A stretch of 38,110 nt of DNA from an uncultured Lachnospiraceae bacterium. GTDB taxonomy: Bacteria > Bacillota > Clostridia > Lachnospirales > Lachnospiraceae. The stretch is from assembly GCA_902767135.1 (NCBI GenBank), contig CACXGE010000144.1:1-38110 (forward strand). Direction: 5' to 3'. Position 1 is the stretch's first letter. Each line of letters starts with the position of its first letter. Of this stretch, positions 23,772 to 32,499 are shown piece after piece. The notes under the pieces are model-generated. The model worked only from the letters and a program-made list of their open reading frames with translations. It was not told the origin of the DNA and did not search any database. The translations under genes were made by a program, and so were the position numbers.

Positions 23772-24951
23772 TGTACACTCTTATTTCAAAACAAGCTCCA
23801 CTCTTTTGCATATTCCGGGCAGTAATATTTCCATTCTGCATTTCAAAAATAGAACGGGCAAGGGACAATCCTATTCCAATTCCTTTCTCGCTTGTTTCCT
23901 TTCCTTTATAAAAACGCTCAAACAGGTGCGGAATGTCCTCTTCCTTAAAGCCTTTTCCTTCATCCCATATCAGGATTTCCGTATAAAGAGGATTCGCAGA
24001 ATAGTCACAATGTATGACACTTCCGGGAGCAGAATGTTCAATACAATTTTTGATTACATTGATGAAAGCCTCCATCGTCCACTCCATATCACCATCTATT
24101 TCAATACAACCCTTATCCGGAATTTCCACTGTAACTGCACTTTCTACTAACAGTTCATTTAAATTTTCTGCAGCAAGAGTTAATGCTGTATAGACATCCA
24201 CCTTAGAACATTCCAACTGTAATACACCTGCATCAATCTTAGAAAGCGTTAATAAAGCCTCTTCCAACCAAGTAAGGCTTTCCAACTGGCTTTCCATCTG
24301 CTGTACATAGATTGCAAAATCTGATTTTTTCGAAAGCTGCAATGCAAGAGATAACGTGGTAATTTTGGTCTTTAACTGATGAGCAATATTAGCCAAATTA
24401 TCAGCATAGTTTTCTTTCGTTTTGACTGCTGTATCTCTTGTCTGCCGAAGCGTAGTTACAGTCTTATATATTTCATCTTCTAATTGTGAAAAGGTATCTT
24501 CCTTGGACTGAATAATCCTATCAAACTTACCGATATTCACGCATTCCAGATAATCCGTTAATTCCTCAATCCTTCTACGGTTATACCTGTCTGTATGCCA
24601 GTAAAAAATCATGAAACTTACTACTATCAGCAGGAACACCATAAGAGTAAGAAAAATAAAACCCGACTGAAAACCACCATCAAAGTCACTGATTCTGTAT
24701 CCGTATTTTAATAGAAACTCTTCTCCCTTTTCTCCTTGATTAGCACCTTCGGAATATTCTTTCAAAGACGAAAGCACTTCCTCTTCTGCTTCCTGATGAG
24801 ATTCGATAATTGTCTGGCACAGATTTGAAATGTGCTGAAAGGATAGCTGCCGATAATGATTTATCCCATAAACCAATATGCCAACCATACCAATAAGACA
24901 TATCAATATCGGTATTAGCACTTTTATTCTATTTTTACTGGTCTGTGTCAT
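23764..24951 (-). CDS. Sensor histidine kinase of the ABC transporter module
   Basis: A 395-residue kinase with membrane segments at about 9-29 and 98-119 flanking an extracellular loop of about 70 residues. The H box is IAHQLKTKIT, the N box NVIKNCIEHS, the G boxes WDEGKGFKEED and GIGIGLSLARSI. Its ATG overlaps the response regulator stop by 4 bp. It should respond to the transporter's substrate or to transport itself and phosphorylate the regulator at 24948. Its last codons overlap the proposed operator of the downstream ABC genes. Confidence 0.92.
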   Translation of the reverse strand: MTQTSKNRIKVLIPILICLIGMVGILVYGINHYRQLSFQHISNLCQTIIESHQEAEEEVLSSLKEYSEGANQGEKGEEFLLKYGYRISDFDGGFQSGFIFLTLMVFLLIVVSFMIFYWHTDRYNRRRIEELTDYLECVNIGKFDRIIQSKEDTFSQLEDEIYKTVTTLRQTRDTAVKTKENYADNLANIAHQLKTKITTLSLALQLSKKSDFAIYVQQMESQLESLTWLEEALLTLSKIDAGVLQLECSKVDVYTALTLAAENLNELLVESAVTVEIPDKGCIEIDGDMEWTMEAFINVIKNCIEHSAPGSVIHCDYSANPLYTEILIWDEGKGFKEEDIPHLFERFYKGKETSEKGIGIGLSLARSIFEMQNGNITARNMQKSGACFEIRVYSH

Positions 24952-25628
24952 ACGGTATCCTCCATTCGATAGCCAAAACTACGTATGGTTTTTAAGCAGT
25001 TCGGATTATGTAGCTTTTCTCTTAATCGTTTCATGGTAACGGTTAATGTGTTGTCATTTACATAGTTTCCGGTGTTATCCCATATTTGTTCCAGTAGTTG
25101 CTTTCTTGTTATCGTTTTCCCCTTATTCTCTATAAGGTTCAAGAGCAATTGATACTCCGGAGAACTCAACACCACTTCTTCCTGCTTATAAAAAACTGAT
25201 AGTTTGTCTTTATCCAAAGTAATCTCATCACAAAACAATCTATGTTCTTCTTTCTTTGTAGACCTCCGCAGAATTGCAAGAATACGGGAATTTAAAACTT
25301 CCAACGAAAACGGCTTAACCACATAATCGTCTGCTCCGTTTTGAAAACCGGAAACAACATAATGATTGTCTGAACGGGCAGTCAAAAAGATAATAGGTAG
25401 GTCTTCCCACTTGGAACGTATCCACCGACACAAATCATCTCCCTGTCCATCCGGCATATTCCAATCAATTAAAACAATCGCAGGAGTAAACTTAAGCATT
25501 GTCTTTTTTGCTTCTTCAATCATCGGAAAAACCGTAACTTTATAGTTTAACTGTTCAAAGTATTCTTTGACAGCCTGTGCTATGCTCACATCATCTTCAA
25601 TATAAAAAATTTCAAGTGGGTTGCTCAT
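24948..25628 (-). CDS. OmpR-family response regulator of the ABC transporter module
   Basis: A 226-residue regulator: receiver domain with EDD near residue 12, phospho-Asp in VLIDWNMPDGQG, Thr in FLTARS and Lys in YVVKPFS, then a winged-helix domain ending IRSFGYRMEDTV. It starts with an ATGA overlap with the small HTH gene upstream and is followed by the kinase with a 4-bp overlap, so three genes are translationally coupled. Expected to activate the ABC genes at 23693 through the direct repeats at 23755-23771. Confidence 0.93.
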   Translation of the reverse strand: MSNPLEIFYIEDDVSIAQAVKEYFEQLNYKVTVFPMIEEAKKTMLKFTPAIVLIDWNMPDGQGDDLCRWIRSKWEDLPIIFLTARSDNHYVVSGFQNGADDYVVKPFSLEVLNSRILAILRRSTKKEEHRLFCDEITLDKDKLSVFYKQEEVVLSSPEYQLLLNLIENKGKTITRKQLLEQIWDNTGNYVNDNTLTVTMKRLREKLHNPNCLKTIRSFGYRMEDTV

Positions 25629-25795
25629 TTTTCCTTCCTCCGTTTATCAATAGGCTTTTCAGCATTCTGAGGAATTAACCACATATATCCAAGTTTTGAA
25701 ACGCCTGGCACACGGCCTTGGCTACAAAGTATCTGTACCCGTCTCTCTGATATTCCCCATTTTTTTGCCGCTTCAGGAGCTGATATATATTCCAT
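25625..25795 (-). CDS. Small helix-turn-helix (MerR/excisionase-like) protein
   Basis: A 56-residue frame starting at ATG 25795 (MEYISAPEAAKKWGISERRV) and ending at 25625. The sequence is a compact winged-HTH of the kind annotated as excisionase or MerR-like (AAKKWGISERRVQILC, then GVSKLGYMWLIP). Its TGA overlaps the response regulator ATG (ATGA), so the two are translated together. There is no integrase next to it. It could be a leftover excisionase of the island or a local regulator of the two-component genes. Confidence 0.75.
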   Translation of the reverse strand: MEYISAPEAAKKWGISERRVQILCSQGRVPGVSKLGYMWLIPQNAEKPIDKRRKEK

Positions 25796-26055
25796 CTCTT
25801 ACCCATCCCTTCGATTTATACTTACATATAATTATATACGGACACCCGAACAATAGCAATGTATATACTCTTCTCATGAGCTTCTCATGAGTGATTCCTC
25901 AATTTCTAATATTGATTTGAAGGCCTTCACTAATAATACAATTACACAAATGCTAAAAGGTTACAAAAATTATTTAAAAAAATGCAAAAAACACGCCCGG
26001 AAGTGGTATCATGCCACCCCGGATGCTTGGTTTATGCATTATCACACAACTTTCT
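25796..26055. other. Intergenic region with direct repeats and XRE terminator
   Basis: On the minus strand two copies of CTCATGAGAAG stand side by side (about 25867-25888), each with a palindromic CTCATGAG core, and may be an operator for the HTH-regulator-kinase genes downstream. A hairpin with CCGG arms at 25997-26022, followed on the minus strand by a T-rich run, is a terminator for the XRE gene at 26056. A plus-strand frame crossing the region has no ribosome site and is not accepted as a gene. Confidence 0.5.
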
Positions 26056-26457
26056 TTATTTTACATCCTGAATATAAATCATTAATTCCTTCAATGCCTC
26101 TTGTATCTCTATGATATGATCAATAATCTCCTCTTTAGGTAAAATCTTTAATTCTCTTATTCTTGCCGCAATATGAACTGTCTGATATGTGTTTACAGGC
26201 CTATATTGATTCATTTGATTATTTACAAAATATCCGCCATCTTCTTTCTCGTAAAATAAATAATCCATACTTACATTCCAATTTTTACATAATTGTATAA
26301 AATATCCTTCTCCAATCTGGCGTCTCCCATGAATCATATCTCGATAAGATGACACTTCTATACATAATAGTTCTGCTACATCCTTATCAACAAGATCTAA
26401 TGAACGCTGTACAGTTCTTATCCTTAGTCCTATTGCCTCATACTCTCTTTTATCCAT
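26056..26457 (-). CDS. XRE-family transcriptional regulator of island B
   Basis: A 133-residue protein with an N-terminal helix-turn-helix (about 8-65: GLRIRTVQRSLDLVDKDVAE, then YRDMIHGRRQI and WNVSMDYLFY) and a C-terminal helical part for oligomerization. ATG 26457 has GGAG 9 nt upstream. It lies at the tuf-proximal end of island B, where the XRE gene also lies in island C, but in the opposite orientation. Likely an element-maintenance or cargo repressor; its operator is not identified. Confidence 0.82.
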   Translation of the reverse strand: MDKREYEAIGLRIRTVQRSLDLVDKDVAELLCIEVSSYRDMIHGRRQIGEGYFIQLCKNWNVSMDYLFYEKEDGGYFVNNQMNQYRPVNTYQTVHIAARIRELKILPKEEIIDHIIEIQEALKELMIYIQDVK

Positions 26458-26516
26458 TTTCACCAACTCCTTTATTTATATTTCATTCTGAAATATAAAT
26501 AAAAGAGCGAACAAAA

Positions 26517-26535
26517 GGTATCATTTTGGTATCAC
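26517..26535. repeat. Paired GGTATCA repeats, right arm of island B
   Basis: GGTATCA at 26517 and GGTATCAC at 26528, 11 bp apart, 84 bp from the tuf tail at 26619. The same motif marks the other end of B and both ends of C. Confidence 0.65.
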
Positions 26536-26561
26536 AGGAATATAAATCTATTACATAATAG

Positions 26562-26595
26562 AAAAAGGCTCTAAGAGGAAAACCTCTGAAAGCCT
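26562..26595 (-). terminator. tuf-type terminator at island B/C junction
   Basis: Arms AGGCT and AGAGG pair with CCTCT and AGCCT around an AAAA loop (3-nt internal mismatch), followed on the minus strand by five T's. It resembles the terminator of the intact tuf gene at 37786-37821. Confidence 0.8.
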
Positions 26596-26618
26596 TGATA
26601 AATCAGTACTTATAACAA

Positions 26619-26672
26619 TTACTCGATGATTGTAGCAACTCTACCAGAACCTACTGTTCTACCACCTTCTCT
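26619..26672 (-). other. tuf 3'-end copy between islands B and C
   Basis: 54 bp encoding the terminal 17 EF-Tu residues and stop, again with distinct synonymous codons (AGA GAA GGT GGT AGA at its start). Similarity to tuf ends at 26672. It is the attachment site shared by B and C. Confidence 0.93.
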
Positions 26673-26777
26673 ATTTTAGCATTACATATAAAAATGTGAT
26701 AAACATTGATTTTATGCCTTTTCTATAATTATGATATTACATCTTTCATCATATTATTTAAGTTATTTTATAGAAAA

Positions 26778-26796
26778 GGTATCAAAGTGGTATCAC
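26778..26796. repeat. Paired GGTATCA repeats, left arm of island C
   Basis: GGTATCA at 26778 and GGTATCAC at 26789, 106 bp from the tuf tail. The surrounding 100 bp also resemble the left end of island B (shared CATATTATTTA and AAAAGGTATCA segments). Confidence 0.65.
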
Positions 26797-26842
26797 AGAT
26801 ACATGTTGCGTTTAATATAACATATATCGTTTCTCACTTTTA

Positions 26843-28747
26843 CTATTTATCATTTTGATGCTTATCCTTAACTTTCGAAGCTTCTTTTTTTGTAGATACT
26901 CCTGTTATTAATTCTATTTCATCTTTATATGGCATCCTTGGTGCATATAAAGATATATATGCATTGCCAATTGCTCCTTTAAAAAATATCATTTTAGGAT
27001 TTCCTGTACTACCAAAGGATAAAATATGTTTTTTTGAGATACCAGGATATGGATCTATATAATAAATTTCTTCAATACCTAATTGATATGCTTTTTTCGA
27101 ACACAATTCACAAGGACTTGCAGTAGTAAACAATTTTCCTCCTTGTATCTTTGCTCCACCATACTTTGCAATTTGCAAAAAAGCATTTTCCTCAGCATGA
27201 AGTGCTCGCGTATGTACTTGATTCTTTTCGCCTATTAATCCAGTATAGACATCCTTAAAGCAATATGCATAGCACTTACCGGATTTCTTCTTCTTAATAT
27301 TCTCATCTTTAAGCAAATCATCAATATTTCTCATCGTTTCATCAAAAAAATCGTCTTCTAATTCAAACTCGCTAAATGATTCTTGATCCTTATTTCGACA
27401 ATAATCTTCAACACAACGCAAGTTGCATGGAACCTGACCTTTAGGAACATCATTCCATCCTACTGCACGCACTGAGAAATCGTTTCCAGTTACAACCGCG
27501 CCAACTTGTCTTGATAAACAGCCTGAATTATATTTTGCATTAAAAGCTAATTGCATACACCTTTCCAAATGCGTTGGAGCAATTAGGCCTGGTTGCAGTA
27601 TTAAAGCGATATACTTTAAGAGCTGCTCTGTCAGTTCATAGTATTTATGATTCAATACATTAGGATTGTACAAATACACATCTGATATTTCTAAACATGC
27701 AGACACATTTTGATGAAAGAAAACGCTATTATCATCAGGATATTCTATACTATCTAAACTCAGTAATTCTTTTCTGTTTAATCCTAGACGATTCTGTCGA
27801 AAACTATCTTCTGTATTAATTGCAAATGAGTAAAACGCCCTATATCTATCCCTGAAATAATTAATCTCGTGTGAATTTCTTAATGCATCAATACATATTC
27901 GGGTACATTCAAATCCATTGCTAGCAATTTCTTCCTTTCTATTAATTAGCTTTACAACGCAATTTATTCTTTCTGCCAAAGTAATTTCCATTCCAGGTGA
28001 TTCTTCAGACATATCATATTGTCCGGAACTTCTTATATTATTGCCAATAGACTGCATAAAATATGTATATAAATTATAAACTTTTGTTTCTTTGTTATTG
28101 TCATCTTTATCACTTTCTATTTTTTCAACTGTTGTCTCTCTTAAAATAGTACTAAATCTATTTTTGATTTCCACTAAATCAACGGTGAAATACTTAATAA
28201 TATCGTCAAGCTCAGTAGGCACATCTTTATCAAGTGATTTCATAAAATTTACATTCTTATCATTCATTTTTTCTATCCATGTTTTAGCCTTAGAATCAAT
28301 AACATCATTCTCTATTTTCTTTAATTCAAAATCTTCTTCAAGTTTTTCTTTTCTTAAAACCTCAACTATTTTTTTCTTTAGAATTTCTATTTCTTTTATA
28401 TTGATCTCATTTTTAAGAGAATCAATATAATCAAATAGACGTTTATATGTATCTTGCATGATAAAAGAAAAAATAATTGAACTAGCCTCAATTATTACAA
28501 ACGGTTTCTACATATCGCCTTCCTTCATAAATCGATAAATCAAGCTATACTTTCGTTCATCAGAATTGTTATAATCACATGTTTTATAAGACCTCAAATC
28601 CAAATCTTTAATATTCGATTTTGCTAAAATTTTTGACACCGTAGTACATCCAGCGCCAGTCCTTCCTGTTAATCCAATGAGTATAAATTTCTCTCTTTGA
28701 CTATATATACTTTTTACTGATTCAGCTTTATCATTCATAGATTTCAT
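26843..28747 (-). pseudogene. AvcD-like anti-phage cytidine deaminase with kinase-like domain, interrupted by in-frame TAG
   Basis: The gene reads as one frame of about 634 codons broken by a single TAG at 28508-28510. The first part has a P-loop, GLTGRTGAGCTTVSK, as in the nucleotide kinase-like domain of AvcD/dCTP-deaminase defence proteins. After the stop the same frame continues without a gap (KPFVIIEASS, then 538 residues from ATG 28459) through a long helical region to a zinc deaminase domain with HAEENAF and PCELC. These proteins deplete dCTP/dCMP during infection. Translation starts at ATG 28747, in an ATGA overlap with the rloB-like gene and with GGAGG 11 nt upstream. Options: real nonsense mutation, read-through, two separately translated halves, or sequencing error. 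No good ribosome site precedes 28459, which favours a disrupted gene. Confidence 0.8.
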
Positions 28748-29409
28748 TTTTGCTTGTTCCTCCATTTAATACTTTTTTCGTTGATTTCTCCAACAAGCTT
28801 ATAAACTGTAGTACACGGACACATCTGTGATGGTATTTTATACCCATTTTCAATACACTGTGTATGCTTTTGCTCTGCTAACTTTAACGCCTTTTCTTCA
28901 TCGCCTGTTTGAATAAGCTTTTTGTACAGACTTTCGTCTGCTTTATCATATTCAACGCCTGTCTTCGATTTATATATGTCTGCGAAATTACTACAGCACT
29001 TCCATGATTCTGGAATATTAGGCATAGTACCATAATATGCGTGCATCCATATTTCAAAGCATGGATTCGACCAGCCTACATTGATGCCTTTTCGCTCAGC
29101 CTCTGTGATTATTTGATCGAAATTTTTAACTTGATCACGATCAAATACAATCCATGGTATACGATATTGTGGATCGTATGATGCAAATTCAATACACTTC
29201 TCAATCAGATCCGCAGTTTTTGTTTCTACAACTTTAATTACCAATTTTTCCCAAATACTTTCTGGTAATTCCTTATGAAGACCATCAAAATAACAACGCT
29301 CAGTTCCTTCGGTATCTGTAACAACAATATAATAACCCAACTCTGGAACTCTCATATTCTTACGCTGTTCTCTGGTTTTACGCTCTCCTTTTCTATCTTT
29401 CTTTGCCAT
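28744..29409 (-). CDS. RloB/AbiLii-like protein, predicted TOPRIM-type effector
   Basis: A 221-residue RloB-family protein. Basic N-terminus, then VVTDTEGTERCYFDGL with the family Glu, WIVFDRDQVKNFD with the Asp-x-Asp pair, and NPCFEIWMHAYYG, the conserved C-terminal hallmark. The family is the second component (AbiLii) of the lactococcal AbiL abortive infection system and is found with AAA_15 ATPases. The gene starts 2 nt after the ATPase stop with GGGGAGGAA upstream and overlaps the deaminase gene by 4 bp, so all three are coupled. The catalytic residues look intact. Confidence 0.85.
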   Translation of the reverse strand: MAKKDRKGERKTREQRKNMRVPELGYYIVVTDTEGTERCYFDGLHKELPESIWEKLVIKVVETKTADLIEKCIEFASYDPQYRIPWIVFDRDQVKNFDQIITEAERKGINVGWSNPCFEIWMHAYYGTMPNIPESWKCCSNFADIYKSKTGVEYDKADESLYKKLIQTGDEEKALKLAEQKHTQCIENGYKIPSQMCPCTTVYKLVGEINEKSIKWRNKQK

Positions 29410-29411
29410 AT

Positions 29412-30674
29412 CTATTCCTCCCCTAAAATATCGATAGTCTTAAGAGTAGGAATTGCTCCATATTTACCTAAAAGATAGTTCTTCTCATAGCTTTCATCCT
29501 TACGGATCTTGCTGCCATCTTCATCAACAAAATCCGCTAAAGAATATAATGTTGAAAGTCCATTTGAATCTTTTTCAGTAAACCAAATCTCATCTCGGCG
29601 CAATAGTTGATTTGAAAGTTGCCAAGTATCATGTGTTGTAAAAATAAGTTGCGCATGATTTACATTTACCGCAGGATTCAAAAAAATTAATATAAAATTT
29701 CTTACAAGTAATGGATGTAGTCTTGCATTCAATTCGTCTATGAAATAAATACTTCCCTTCTGTAACACTTCCTGTAATTCGGGATATAACGCAAACATTT
29801 TTAATGTACCTGCAGATTCCATTCCTAAAGGTATTTCTGCTACTTCATCAGAATCTATCTTTTTATGAATTGAATTTATCTTAAATGTTGGTTCTTTAGA
29901 ATCACCCTCTGCTGGAACTTCTTCAACATTAAACCCTTTTATATTTTCATCAAATGATGCAAAATATTGAACTACTTTTTGCTGAATATTTTTATCTTCC
30001 ACAAATCCTTCTGGCAATCTTCTTGATAAAAAGAAATTTGTAAATGCATCTCCAAAATCGGCAAATTCATTCGCAAGGAACCAATCTCTAACTAACTTAC
30101 ATTTTTCAATTTTCAATTTTGCTCCAAGTGATGCTATTAGCACCTGCTTATCTAGAGCAACCTCTATATTATTCTTTGCTGTTTTAGGTAATCCTGACAA
30201 ATCCAGCTCATTATCTGTAACAGACCTGTAAAATATAGTTGTATATGATCTGGCTGACTTCGCTTTATAATTTAGCCACTCTTCAGTTACGCCTTCCTTG
30301 CCAATGCAAAAACCATAATTATAACTTTTTTCTGTTTTATCCCCAGGGACTGTGAAATACACTTCAAAACTCGATTCGGCATCCTCTGATACGCTGTCAA
30401 ACAAGAATGGAGTAGGACGATTCTCATTAAATTTCTTAGGATCATCTCCATAATGCAAAGAATCAACAACGTACATTGCCATGTATTCAAAAGCACTATA
30501 TACATTCGACTTACCACTTGCATTTGCACCATATATCGCTGCAACTGGAAGTATTTTTTCGCTACCAACACTAATAACTCTATTGTTAAATTCAGACATT
30601 TTAGTTGCAGACAAATCTAATGTCGCATCATCTCTAAATGATTTGAAATTTTTAAAATTAAATTGAATCAGCAT
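29412..30674 (-). CDS. AAA_15/AbiLi-like ATPase, defence sensor paired with RloB
   Basis: A 420-residue ATPase. MLIQFNFKNFKSFRDDATLD is the typical start, Walker A is YGANASGKSN (48-57), the signature part is GMESAGTLKMF, Walker B is IYFIDELNARLHP, the switch is FTTHDTWQLS, followed by EIWFTEKD as in AAA_15/AAA_21 proteins. I start at ATG 30674 (AGAGG 8 nt upstream); the frame extends to 30773 across the promoter. With the RloB-like gene it makes an AbiL-type pair. Probably it keeps the effector inactive until phage is sensed; this is inferred from related systems. Confidence 0.85.
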   Translation of the reverse strand: MLIQFNFKNFKSFRDDATLDLSATKMSEFNNRVISVGSEKILPVAAIYGANASGKSNVYSAFEYMAMYVVDSLHYGDDPKKFNENRPTPFLFDSVSEDAESSFEVYFTVPGDKTEKSYNYGFCIGKEGVTEEWLNYKAKSARSYTTIFYRSVTDNELDLSGLPKTAKNNIEVALDKQVLIASLGAKLKIEKCKLVRDWFLANEFADFGDAFTNFFLSRRLPEGFVEDKNIQQKVVQYFASFDENIKGFNVEEVPAEGDSKEPTFKINSIHKKIDSDEVAEIPLGMESAGTLKMFALYPELQEVLQKGSIYFIDELNARLHPLLVRNFILIFLNPAVNVNHAQLIFTTHDTWQLSNQLLRRDEIWFTEKDSNGLSTLYSLADFVDEDGSKIRKDESYEKNYLLGKYGAIPTLKTIDILGEE

Positions 30675-30698
30675 ATCTATATCCTCTCTTTCAATAGT

Positions 30699-30775
30699 AG
30701 TATATGCCATAATCGCAAAAATATCAACACATAGATGTGATTTTTTCTCACTTGAGTGTTGATATTTGTCCAAAA
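30699..30775 (-). promoter_or_regulatory. Promoter of the defence operon inside a 10-bp inverted repeat
   Basis: Minus strand TTGATA (30727-30722), 17-nt spacer, TATACT (30704-30699). A perfect 10-bp inverted repeat, ATATCAACAC at 30721-30730 and its complement at 30766-30775, overlaps the -35 box, with a smaller GTGA/TCAC pair inside. It may bind a repressor or form an RNA hairpin from upstream transcription. Confidence 0.55.
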
Positions 30776-30805
30776 AGCAATTTTACTATTTCTTTAAACT
30801 TATTT

Positions 30806-32452
30806 TTACAATGCTACCTCCTGCTTCTTTCCCTTCACCTTGAACAATTTACGTTTCCGCTCTTCCTGTTCAACAGCTCTGGCAAATTCTGGATTTCGTT
30901 CCATAACACTATCATATATATCTAGCTGACTTTTTAATTCTTCATTTTCTTTAATGAATTGACTTTTACCACGTATAGATAAAACCTCTTTCTTTCCAGC
31001 GGCAATAATTTCATCAGCTTCATCCTTAGCATCTGATATTATTTTATCTTTTTTATCAATAATACTTTCTGCTTCCTTTACTTTCTCTATGGCTGTAGAT
31101 GCTCTTAATGATTTATTTTCTTGTTCCATTCTAAAATAGTTTTTAATTATTTTTTTTAGGACTTCCCATAACTCCAGTGGTACCAATTTACTTTTATGTC
31201 CAGTTAATGATTTATGATCCAATACTTCCTTATTAATCTGATCAAATAATTCTCTTTCTGACTTTGGCTTCTTATCCCAGGATGATAATGAAGCTCTTTT
31301 ATCTTCAATCAATTTAATATCTGATTTTTCTTGTTCCAGCTTTTCATCTAATTCTGAAAGTTCTGTGTTCTTCTGCGCAATCTCATTATCAATGGCTGCC
31401 TTTTCCATCTTTGCTTCTTTGGTAACAGCCTTTGCCCTCATTGCATCAGCCCATCCTCGTTTTTCCACATGCACCCTATCATCTTTCGTAGTTTCTGCCA
31501 CTGGAACACTATGCTCCTGCATAACAGCCTTTAGGTTTTCTCTAAATAAATCTTGCAATTTCATCTGCGGCGTCCTACAAGGTACCAACTCACTTGCCAT
31601 TTTTCTATTATCAAGCTGTTCTTTAGTAAGTTTCGATTTTGGAAGTTGTTTTCCCTTCTCATCTACATAATCAGAATCATGATAGTCTATGCCAAACTTT
31701 TCCATCATAAGCCTGGTTCTCTCTTCTGCCAGGTCCTCTAAACGATCCTGAAATAATCCCATTTCTTCAAGTGCCTTTGTAAGTCCTGGTTGCATTGATA
31801 AACCTCTTTTATAATTATGCGCTACTGGAACATAATCTACATGTGCATGAATTCCTTTTAACACTTCATCATCATGAATATATAATCCAATTATTTCAAT
31901 ACAACACCATTGCTTTTGATTACCATTTTCATCCAATATAGGATTTCCATCTTTATCAACTGCCGGAATTAAAAAATTTGCTTTCGTCCTCTCAACTGCC
32001 TCAAGAATCATTTCCTCTGCCAGTAAAGGATCTAGCCTCTCCTGATCAAAATTATCATCGGCATGACTATTTACTGTTTCGATATTTCCAATCTGTAAAA
32101 TTGTCTCATAGCATGGCTGCATCATTTCAAAGCCACCTTTATTACCTTTAACTGACTTTCTTTTTTTACTTTCATCAAGCTGGCTTTTTATATGCTCATA
32201 ATAATCAGGAATCTCTCTGCCAGGATGCTTAACATCTGCTCTTTTCTTCGCATTATATTCTTCCAATGCATCTGAAAAAATTCTATTTATTGCATCTGCC
32301 TCTGGTTCATGAACAATAATTTTGTAATATCCACCAGGTATAACACCTTCTTGATTTACATGATATTTCAAATATTCCGCATCCCTTGCATTATGTTCCT
32401 GTGCTACTTTACCACTATTACCATTATGTACACTTACTGTCTGTGCCATCAT
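30806..32452 (-). CDS. MOBV-like (Mob/Pre) relaxase
   Basis: A 548-residue relaxase. Near the N-terminus (AQTVSVHNG, then EHNARDAEYLKYHVN) is the HNxR motif of MOBV enzymes, and GIHAHVDYVPVAHNYKRGL supplies the histidine-containing metal-binding motif. The C-terminal half (about 340-550) is highly charged and helical, a likely coiled coil. Relaxases nick at oriT and lead the strand into a helper's transfer channel. Start ATG 32452 (or 32449) follows AGGTAGGTGA; GTG 32461 overlaps that site. The hairpin-rich region just upstream is the oriT candidate. No coupling protein or secretion genes follow. Confidence 0.85.
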   Translation of the reverse strand: MMAQTVSVHNGNSGKVAQEHNARDAEYLKYHVNQEGVIPGGYYKIIVHEPEADAINRIFSDALEEYNAKKRADVKHPGREIPDYYEHIKSQLDESKKRKSVKGNKGGFEMMQPCYETILQIGNIETVNSHADDNFDQERLDPLLAEEMILEAVERTKANFLIPAVDKDGNPILDENGNQKQWCCIEIIGLYIHDDEVLKGIHAHVDYVPVAHNYKRGLSMQPGLTKALEEMGLFQDRLEDLAEERTRLMMEKFGIDYHDSDYVDEKGKQLPKSKLTKEQLDNRKMASELVPCRTPQMKLQDLFRENLKAVMQEHSVPVAETTKDDRVHVEKRGWADAMRAKAVTKEAKMEKAAIDNEIAQKNTELSELDEKLEQEKSDIKLIEDKRASLSSWDKKPKSERELFDQINKEVLDHKSLTGHKSKLVPLELWEVLKKIIKNYFRMEQENKSLRASTAIEKVKEAESIIDKKDKIISDAKDEADEIIAAGKKEVLSIRGKSQFIKENEELKSQLDIYDSVMERNPEFARAVEQEERKRKLFKVKGKKQEVAL

Positions 32453-32499
32453 AAATATCACCTACCTTAACTAATATCATTATTCTCTTTAATCGTCCT

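Larger units (their letters stand above)
20442..26618. mobile_element. Genomic island B at tuf 3' end, about 6.2 kb
   Basis: Lies between the tuf tails at 20388 and 26619. GGTATCA pairs spaced 11 bp occur near the left (20547/20558) and right (26517/26528) ends, the same motif as in island C. Cargo is an ABC transporter with a two-component system, a small HTH protein and an XRE regulator. There is no integrase, so it is either decayed or moved by the integrase of an element such as island C. Confidence 0.75.

Noticed and set aside
25887..26114. 75-codon plus-strand frame between the HTH and XRE genes
   Set aside because: No ribosome site; it overlaps the direct repeats, the terminator hairpin and the end of the XRE gene.
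20388..26672. Truncated second tuf genes as real pseudogenes
   Set aside because: All copies stop at the same 54-bp boundary and are flanked by the same repeat pairs, which marks attachment sites, not remains of a duplicated tuf.
28441..28520. Frameshift as cause of the split deaminase gene
   Set aside because: Both halves are in the same frame; the distance from the base after the TAG to the second ATG is exactly 16 codons, so only a nonsense codon separates them.
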